Source: a virus
Length of the DNA: 64,000 nt
Strand: one strand, 5' to 3'
Virus record (IMG/VR): IMGVR_UViG_3300042340_000507
Coordinates: 1-64,000 of that record
Positions 58,909 through 64,000 of this stretch are shown piece by piece. The notes beneath the pieces were generated by a model. The model made no database searches, was not told where the DNA came from, and saw only the letters and a list, made by a program, of their open reading frames with translations. Position numbers and translations under genes: made by a program. Positions within the stretch are counted from its first letter, which is position 1, and the number at the start of each line of letters is the position of its first letter.

Positions 58909-59364
58909 TTAGAATGCTCCGTAGTTAACTTGAAAACAGGCAATACCTTGGTCCCTCCACATTTTTACTACTTTATCTCTATCATCATAAACGCACATTA
59001 TTTCATTTCCCTCCGAGATAAATTTATCCATCCATGCCTTCTTCAAGACCTCGTCCGGGGTGTAATCGTGATGTGATCTCATTTGGAGGAAATCAGGCAC
59101 GATCCCTTGATCACCCAACCACTGCTCGGTTTCTTTTCTGGAAATCTCATCTCTCCCCGAGAAAATCCCTACCTTTAATCCTGCCTGCTTTAAAAACTGA
59201 AAAGTTCGGATAACTGGTAAATTGGGCTCATCCAATTGGATGTTCTCAGGAGCAAAAAATTCTTTCCAGTTCAATTTGCCAGTTGGCAGAGTAGCCTTGG
59301 ATCTTCTTTTTTCGATCAGAGCCAGGGTTCCATCCAGATCGAAAATAACCGATAATTTTTTCAT
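58909..59364 (-). CDS. HAD phosphatase, PseT 3'-phosphatase-like
   Basis: 151 residues. HAD motif I is VIFDLDGTLA. GIFSGRDEISRKETEQWL gives motif II, a Lys lies in the DEVLKKAWMDKF helix, and MCVYDDRDKVVKMW gives the DD motif. This matches the phosphatase domain of T4 polynucleotide kinase, which removes 2',3'-cyclic or 3'-phosphates. Together with the kinase and the RNA ligase it forms an RNA-repair set. Confidence 0.75.
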   Translation of the reverse strand: MKKLSVIFDLDGTLALIEKRRSKATLPTGKLNWKEFFAPENIQLDEPNLPVIRTFQFLKQAGLKVGIFSGRDEISRKETEQWLGDQGIVPDFLQMRSHHDYTPDEVLKKAWMDKFISEGNEIMCVYDDRDKVVKMWRDQGIACFQVNYGAF

Positions 59365-59371
59365 GATTTTA

Positions 59372-60064
59372 TTAATTTGATAAACTTAAAGGCAAAAAGA
59401 GAAGTGTGGGATTTTTCTTTTGAATGTCGACATCTGGATATTTTTTTCTAAATTCCATAACGTCAAACTTTTTGGTGATTAAATGGTGGCCGTTTTTGGT
59501 GGGGATAATAGCCTCTATTTTCGGACCCACCTTGTGGCCGACAGGAAACCCAGCTTCATCAAAGTCGACTACGGTGATGGGTTGGCATCGATACTCCAAA
59601 TAGGACATCATCATAGGACTTGGAGTTTGTGACCCATCAACATCCACAATCCATCTTTTCTCGTGGGTTTGGATTTGGCCAACAACAGAATCGAAAAGAT
59701 TTTTTTGGTTCGCTTGACCATTTCGAATTCTTTCTGCCAAGGCAACCATCATGCTCAAAGAAACATCTTGGTGATTTTGCTTTTGAACATGAATATAAGC
59801 ACGGGCTTTAAACAGCTCGCACAATTGTTTAATTTCATCGTATCTACGGTCTAAGTGGTCAACACTTTCGATACAGTAGGTTTTGATTGTTCTGACCGAT
59901 TGGTGGTTGTCCCTTTCTTCTCCGGGCTGGTCCTTTTTTCTCTTTAACACATAGAGCATGTAAAAATCTCCAGTTTTCTCAAAATTGAGCAGAGGTTTTA
60001 TTAGATGAAGGTTGTCGATCATGGTGTTGTAATTTGTAGCAAATATACGAAAAAGATCCGACAA
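59372..60064 (-). CDS. Conserved phage protein, possibly primase-like fold
   Basis: 230 residues. The pattern MIDNLHLIKPLLNFEKTGDF, KQLCELFKARAYIHVQKQ, KRWIVDVDGSQTPSP, EAIIPTKNGHHLITKKF and KKNPTLLFLPL is one I recall from many phages. The DVD and the IPTKNG..LIT strand suggest an archaeo-eukaryotic primase-like fold, but this is a weak guess. Upstream of the phosphatase and kinase. Confidence 0.55.
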   Translation of the reverse strand: MSDLFRIFATNYNTMIDNLHLIKPLLNFEKTGDFYMLYVLKRKKDQPGEERDNHQSVRTIKTYCIESVDHLDRRYDEIKQLCELFKARAYIHVQKQNHQDVSLSMMVALAERIRNGQANQKNLFDSVVGQIQTHEKRWIVDVDGSQTPSPMMMSYLEYRCQPITVVDFDEAGFPVGHKVGPKIEAIIPTKNGHHLITKKFDVMEFRKKYPDVDIQKKNPTLLFLPLSLSN

Positions 60065-60142
60065 AAAATAAAACCAAAAAAGGTTTAAATTTGGATCGGC
60101 AAAAATTATTCCATTTCAGAATTTACTTAAAGAGTCTTATTT

Positions 60143-60532
60143 TTAGTTTTGGTCTTTTTGAGACTCAGCGTTTTTGAAAATAAATATAAGATGCATTACT
60201 AACATTAAGAAGTTTAATAATTTAAAAAATACATCTCCAACACCGATATTTTCAAATACCAGGACACACCCGATTACAACACTCACCCCGGTCCATAGAT
60301 TAGCATTTTTAGAATCAATAGCATTTGCTCTTTTATAAATGGTCGCAAAGGTATACCAATAAACTAAAAATAACATACCACATCCTAATAGTAACACTAT
60401 TATATTTAACTCCCATCCCACACCACATGTGAACCCAGCTAGGTACTGCAAAATATTTGCAAGAATAGACCTTAAAAAATAAGTGGTACCGCCAATTCGA
60501 CCAGAGAAGTCAAAATATTTATTTTTAATCAT
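60143..60532 (-). CDS. DUF805-like membrane protein
   Basis: 129 residues from the ATG at 60532 (MIKNKYFDFSGRIGGTTYFL); a longer frame to 60622 lies within the previous gene. FSGRIGGTTYF, a set of membrane segments and IYKRANAIDSKNAN are typical of DUF805. Function unknown. Confidence 0.7.
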   Translation of the reverse strand: MIKNKYFDFSGRIGGTTYFLRSILANILQYLAGFTCGVGWELNIIVLLLGCGMLFLVYWYTFATIYKRANAIDSKNANLWTGVSVVIGCVLVFENIGVGDVFFKLLNFLMLVMHLIFIFKNAESQKDQN

Positions 60533-60920
60533 CGTTTCTTTCTTTGATTGAATCTGATGAAGAATCAGGAGGAATTGCACCCCATATTTTCGCAAAATCC
60601 TTGTCTGATATTGAACGAGCAATAAAGTCGGATTTCGTGAGTGGATCGTTCAGAGTGTACATCCAGGCGTTGTAGTACTTTTGGTAGGCAGAATCCATTC
60701 TTGATATTTGTGAATTGGAGGTTGCCAAATCAATCCCGTGATGCACTCCCCTAATAAATTCTTCAATCTCCTGGTTTGAAATTAGGGGCAGGGATTTACC
60801 TAAAGCCAAGCCTACCTCGTTGCCTAAATCCGACACTTCACCATTAGGGTAGGAAACATTTTTTAAGTGGTCTGAAATTTCCTCTGTTATCCTTTTGAAG
60901 TCGAAGTTTTGGTAGGTCAT
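60525..60920 (-). CDS. Protein of unknown function
   Basis: 131 residues (ISDHLKNVSYPNGEVSDLGN; IEEFIRGVHHGIDLATSNSQ). Helical; overlaps the DUF805 gene by 8 nt. Not recognised. Confidence 0.5.
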   Translation of the reverse strand: MTYQNFDFKRITEEISDHLKNVSYPNGEVSDLGNEVGLALGKSLPLISNQEIEEFIRGVHHGIDLATSNSQISRMDSAYQKYYNAWMYTLNDPLTKSDFIARSISDKDFAKIWGAIPPDSSSDSIKERNDD

Positions 60921-60937
60921 TTTTTATGATAACTTTC

Positions 60938-61372
60938 TTAATTTATTTTCTGAAATGTGGTAACCAGATCTGTTGTAAGTGGAGATGGACTGCACTGAAC
61001 CTGCTGAACGATCTTAAAACCAAGTCGATGAAGTTCTTTGTTAAGTTCTTCATGATCTAGATTTGCTCTGCCACCCTTGTTTTTAAAGGACAGATCTTCA
61101 CCTCCTCCAAACCAGGCGTGATGCAAAGTTGCCTTTCCCCCTATATTTAAAACTCGATGCATTTCCGGCAGATAATCTCGAATAATATCCCAGTGAATAT
61201 GAACAAAAGAATCGAAGGAAACAATTGCATCGAAGGATGAACTTGGGAAGCAGGTCAAAGATTTTCCATCGTTCATGTGGTAACCGTGGATTCTATCTCC
61301 AAATCTATCTAAACAAAATTTAAGAGGAACAGAGTTGTATTCAACCAAACTCAGGGAAGGACAGTGATTCAA
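60938..61372 (-). CDS. SAM methyltransferase, 3' part of a frameshifted gene
   Basis: 144 residues as read. LSLVEYNSVPLKFCLDRFG, HMNDGKSLTCFPSSSFDAIV, SFDSFVHIHWDIIRDYLPEM and GGKATLHHAWFGGGEDL belong to a class I methyltransferase. Its true N-terminus is the fragment at 61369-61578; one base missing near 61399 separates them. The repaired join would read LEIAPGGGRITEFFLNHC, the SAM-binding loop. Confidence 0.7.
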   Translation of the reverse strand: MNHCPSLSLVEYNSVPLKFCLDRFGDRIHGYHMNDGKSLTCFPSSSFDAIVSFDSFVHIHWDIIRDYLPEMHRVLNIGGKATLHHAWFGGGEDLSFKNKGGRANLDHEELNKELHRLGFKIVQQVQCSPSPLTTDLVTTFQKIN

Positions 61373-61578
61373 GAAAAATTCTGTGATTCTACCACCTCCG
61401 GCGCTATTTCTAAATTTCTATTTCCCAGATGGGGAACATAAAGAGGATAAATTAGATCAGTCCAAAGCTGCTCAGGGGAAGAAAAATTAGTTGACCAGTA
61501 TTTAAGATCGTTTTTATTTTCCCAAATTGCAGGATCATTCCAGAATTTCTGCTCTTCTAAATTGATATGGACTTGCAC
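61369..61578 (-). CDS. SAM methyltransferase, 5' part of a frameshifted gene
   Basis: 69 residues as read. FWNDPAIWENKNDLKYWSTN and LGNRNLEIAPEVVES: the glycine loop of the SAM site is garbled exactly at the shift. Restoring one G gives NLEIAPGGGRITEFF and joins the next ORF. Substrate unknown. Confidence 0.65.
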   Translation of the reverse strand: MQVHINLEEQKFWNDPAIWENKNDLKYWSTNFSSPEQLWTDLIYPLYVPHLGNRNLEIAPEVVESQNFS

Positions 61579-61581
61579 TAG

Positions 61582-62652
61582 CTATTCGTTTTTAAGTAAA
61601 AATCTGTTGCTGATGACCTTGAAAGAAATAGTTGTGTCCATGCTGCGAATGACCAATCCTTCCCTCTCGGCATTGGGGTTGAGAACAGATTTCCCTTCAG
61701 TCTGCTGTAAGAGTTCTTCGATGGTGTCTGGTAGAAGAAACTCAGTCCCGAGAATCGGTACGGTCTCAAATCCTAAGTCTTCCATAAGGGAGATAAAAGA
61801 TCTGAGGTTGAATCTTTCCTGTTTATCAATGTCAAAAGCATTGTAGAAACGAACGGTATGACCTTTGAGCTTGTAAGGATTCTTCTGAATTCCTTCCCCG
61901 ATCAATTCACCCTGAATGCAAAGGTTAAGACCAGTATCCAGTAGCTTCTTCTTGATGTCCATTTCACGGGCCACTTTCCAGAAAGTGTTTTCCCGCTTAG
62001 GCCGTTCGATCCCATCATCGCACAGTTCCGTTCCTGACACAAATTCACCTGGTTCTGCCAACTCGAGATTTCTAGAGCAAACCCCAAATTCACCGTCTTT
62101 GACATAAAATGATGCGGAACTGCCGTCCAACTTTTCGGTTGCATAGAACTGGTGTTTACTGGTGATCTTCCATTCTTCGTATTCTCTAGACAAATTTTGG
62201 ACCCTTTCCTCATCGGTTCGGCGGAGAAAAGAAGGAAAGTAGCCTTTTACTTTGCCAGCCAGTTCGGCGGGAATGGGTGGTTCGTATTTAATCACCCCAA
62301 GAATTTCGGTTACATCCATGCCAAGATATACATTTCCCCTAACGGGAAGCACATTCAGGGGCATGAGCAATCCCTGGGATAATTCTCCTTTCAAACGGAT
62401 GGTCTTGAGTCTAAATCCCTCGACATCTCCCATTTTCTTGAAAGATGATTTTCGGAGAAACTCAAATTCATCCCGGACCGGAAGAAAAGAATCAATCTCA
62501 AAATAAACACAGGTATCTCCAGGTTTAAACTCTCCTTTCTTGGTTACCACCTGCCACCCATCAACAACAGCCAATTCGATGGCGTCTGCTCCTTTGATGG
62601 ACTTGATCTCCTTGACCAATCTGATGGAAGCTAATTTTCTGGTTTGTTCCAT
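61582..62652 (-). CDS. RNA ligase with N-terminal OB-like domain (Rnl5/DRB0094-like)
   Basis: 356 residues. The N-terminal ~120 residues (LASIRLVKEIKSIKGADAIE, VVTKKGEFKPGDTCVYFEID) are an OB-type domain as in Deinococcus RNA ligase. The nucleotidyltransferase core has motif I ATEKLDGSSASFY with K174 for AMP attachment, CSRNLEL, GELIGEGIQKNPYKLKG, FYNAFDI, EGLVIRS (IV) and SFKVISN (V). It seals RNA breaks with 3'-OH and 5'-phosphate ends, which the nearby phosphatase and kinase would create. Confidence 0.85.
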   Translation of the reverse strand: MEQTRKLASIRLVKEIKSIKGADAIELAVVDGWQVVTKKGEFKPGDTCVYFEIDSFLPVRDEFEFLRKSSFKKMGDVEGFRLKTIRLKGELSQGLLMPLNVLPVRGNVYLGMDVTEILGVIKYEPPIPAELAGKVKGYFPSFLRRTDEERVQNLSREYEEWKITSKHQFYATEKLDGSSASFYVKDGEFGVCSRNLELAEPGEFVSGTELCDDGIERPKRENTFWKVAREMDIKKKLLDTGLNLCIQGELIGEGIQKNPYKLKGHTVRFYNAFDIDKQERFNLRSFISLMEDLGFETVPILGTEFLLPDTIEELLQQTEGKSVLNPNAEREGLVIRSMDTTISFKVISNRFLLKNE

Positions 62653-62665
62653 ATTATGTAATCAA

Positions 62666-62860
62666 TTAAGACTCGGTTGAAACGGAAGAATCACTTCCTG
62701 AAGGAGCAGAAGCCAAAATCCACACAAAAAGAGAAATAAGCACCAGTCCAAATCTGTCGTCGTTACTCCAATTTGAAATCATCAGATCCCATCTGATAAA
62801 TCCAATAATTAAATAGAGGGAAAATAAAGATTTTAGAGGAGTGATAAACCATTTTTTCAT
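62666..62860 (-). CDS. Small membrane protein
   Basis: 64 residues. Two hydrophobic segments (PLKSLFSLYLIIGFI; FGLVLISLFVWILASA). Function unknown. Confidence 0.5.
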   Translation of the reverse strand: MKKWFITPLKSLFSLYLIIGFIRWDLMISNWSNDDRFGLVLISLFVWILASAPSGSDSSVSTES

Positions 62861-62935
62861 AAGACAATTTTTTTTTATTCTTCTAAACGATTTGAAAGGA
62901 GAAAAGTTCCGAATAATCTTTCAGATCCTTTCTTT

Positions 62936-63385
62936 CTAAACGCTATGCGGGATGTTAACTCGAACACAGGATTGAGACTGTCCCTCATTCATCAAAAAAT
63001 TGTTGATGTATCCCATGATGTTAGCAGAGCCAATTGGATTGGCCGAATGGGTGTAAACTAAGGGGAAAATAATGCCCGATGATTTTTTCCCTACCCTGCC
63101 CTCGAGGGTGTCGTATTTATTCAGGTAGTAATCGACCAACCATTTTGCACAGTCCATCTCAGTCTTTTCAAGGATGTTTGAGTAGTTGAGCTCGTAATTA
63201 GGTTTAACATTGTTGAAATATTCCTCCATGACAGTATCACCCAGATCGTGGTCCAGTGAAATGATCTCAATGTTTTCTAATCCTATATCAGTGACAACTT
63301 TTACAAACTGCTCGTAATTTCGAACAACTATCCAGTTTTCATCGTTTGGGGTTCGAATATCATCTAAGTAAATTCTTTTTTTCAT
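62936..63385 (-). CDS. Cyclic-phosphate processing receiver-type protein (cREC)
   Basis: 149 residues. KRIYLDDIRTPNDENWIVVR, YEQFVKVVTDIGLENIEII and SLDHDLGDTVMEEYF match the stand-alone receiver family that comparative genomics has linked to RNA 2',3'-cyclic phosphate processing. Its place next to the tRNA-like gene and near the RNA ligase, kinase and phosphatase supports a role in RNA repair (inference). Confidence 0.65.
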   Translation of the reverse strand: MKKRIYLDDIRTPNDENWIVVRNYEQFVKVVTDIGLENIEIISLDHDLGDTVMEEYFNNVKPNYELNYSNILEKTEMDCAKWLVDYYLNKYDTLEGRVGKKSSGIIFPLVYTHSANPIGSANIMGYINNFLMNEGQSQSCVRVNIPHSV

Positions 63386-63415
63386 TTTTTGTGAGCTATT
63401 TTTTGCATTCTTGTG

Positions 63416-63547
63416 TAGTCAGGACAGGATTCGAACCTGTACGTGGGTTGAGTCCTTTGAGAATAACACCTTTCGGTCTCTTGAGTCTCTCCTGCAACAT
63501 CCCCCACAGCTTTAGCTTACTTGCTTCTACCATTCCGCCACCTGACT
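63416..63547 (-). tRNA. Unusual 132-nt tRNA-like gene (Leu-type ends)
   Basis: The 5' end AGTCAGG pairs perfectly with the 3' CCTGACT (7-bp acceptor stem). The T-arm is canonical (ACAGG-TTCGAAT-CCTGT). The D-arm region (TGGCGGAATGGTAGAAGC) resembles tRNA-Leu, and GTGGG/CCCAC could be a variable-arm stem. Class II tRNAs are about 85-90 nt, so roughly 45 nt are extra. I found no standard 5-bp anticodon arm with a 7-nt loop, so the anticodon is not assigned. No CCA is encoded. Confidence 0.65.
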
Positions 63548-63627
63548 ATAATTCACCTGCCTTTTATCTCCTCATATATTCCGCCCAAAATTATTATTAT
63601 AATTATAAGTAAAAACGTCTGCATATT

Positions 63628-63918
63628 CTAAAAATGCTCCCCGAAGCCGTGTTGAGTGGCTACCAACTGTGGGTTTTCCAAGTAGCGACCAATCTCTTTG
63701 TATCCAGCCTCGATGCTTGTAAATGCAATACTCTTACATCCAACCTTGACGATACATCCTCTGTCTAGCGCGTGAATGCCAATCTCCCAGCGTTTAAGGT
63801 TTTCAATCCTTCTGCGTTGCTCTCCTTGTTCTTTGCTTTCGCATTGCTCTGTTGACTTTTCAAAGCACTGTGGCATTTCTCCGACAGGTTCTACTCTTAA
63901 TGTTTGTTCTTCGTTCAT
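63628..63918 (-). CDS. Protein of unknown function
   Basis: 96 residues. A Glu/Gln-rich start, then RRRIENLKRWEIGIHALDRG and SIEAGYKEIGRYLENPQLVA. It lies between two tRNA-like elements. Not recognised. Confidence 0.5.
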   Translation of the reverse strand: MNEEQTLRVEPVGEMPQCFEKSTEQCESKEQGEQRRRIENLKRWEIGIHALDRGCIVKVGCKSIAFTSIEAGYKEIGRYLENPQLVATQHGFGEHF

Positions 63919-63952
63919 TTTGATTGGGTTTAAATTGTTTTTATATTTTTAG

Positions 63953-64000
63953 TAGTCAGGACAGGTACTGCCCCTGTTGCTTGTTCTTTTGCTTTTATGC
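63953..64000 (-). other. 3' end of a second tRNA-like element (cut by window end)
   Basis: The same acceptor and T-stem sequences as the first tRNA are present (ACAGG...CCTGTCCTGACTA), but the 7-nt T-loop is GGCAGTA instead of TTCGAAT. Only 48 nt are visible. A degenerate copy is likely. Confidence 0.45.

Noticed and set aside
63416-63547. tmRNA
   Set aside because: Far too short and without a visible tag reading frame; only tRNA-like ends are present.

Overview
The window looks like part of the genome of a large tailed phage of the T4-like type infecting a Bacteroidetes-like host. No terminase, capsid, tail-tube or polymerase gene is present, so this is an accessory and adhesin arm plus an early-gene arm of a bigger genome. 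The T4-like signs are an AT-rich late-promoter-like motif (GATATATA) in front of most genes of the left arm, many genes that open with a peptide resembling the capsid-targeting sequence of T4 internal head proteins, a thymidylate synthase interrupted by a homing endonuclease, and RNA-repair enzymes. The host guess rests on small-gene families (MNTPV..FEIAKLLKEKG, MKLYTEEQ, delta-60, DUF285/BspA) and on AT-rich leaders without Shine-Dalgarno sequences in the right arm. Both are inference from recalled families.

Left arm, 1-41 kb (late). 1-1.4 kb is a GC-richer tandem array of leucine-rich-repeat genes ending in a decayed third copy. 1.4-8.9 kb holds a TPR glycosyltransferase, a kinase-like protein, an HExxH protein, a LamG/delta-60 adhesin with its small partner, and an SGNH hydrolase. 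8.9-14.4 kb is a minus-strand operon of LRR and other tagged proteins. 14.4-16.3 kb is a probable lysis cassette. 17-28.5 kb is a surface-modification island: methyltransferases, CmcI-like and several glycosyltransferases around a protease-cohesin-DUF285 protein, with relics of duplication. 28.5-39.8 kb carries tagged proteins, an HNH nuclease, a second LamG adhesin, and a dense set of cell-wall enzymes: transglycosylase, LysM peptidase, three L,D-transpeptidase-like proteins, two metallopeptidases and a GH19 endolysin.

Right arm, 41-64 kb (early type). It is almost entirely minus-strand and made of small hypothetical genes packed with overlaps. In it are a split thymidylate synthase with an HNH endonuclease between its halves, a GIY-YIG nuclease with an apparent frameshift, a family of shuffled paralogs, RpiB, separate 3'-phosphatase and 5'-kinase genes, an RNA ligase, a cyclic-phosphate-type receiver protein and an unusual 132-nt tRNA-like gene.

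How the parts may work together: the left arm looks like a modular arsenal. A shared N-terminal tag, often supplied with its own promoter as one duplicated cassette, is joined to kinase, protease, LRR and murein-enzyme bodies, which suggests packaging into the head and delivery with the DNA. The right arm supplies nucleotide synthesis and a tRNA/RNA repair set. Four apparent single-base frameshifts in short homopolymers mean that some breaks may be sequencing errors rather than biology.
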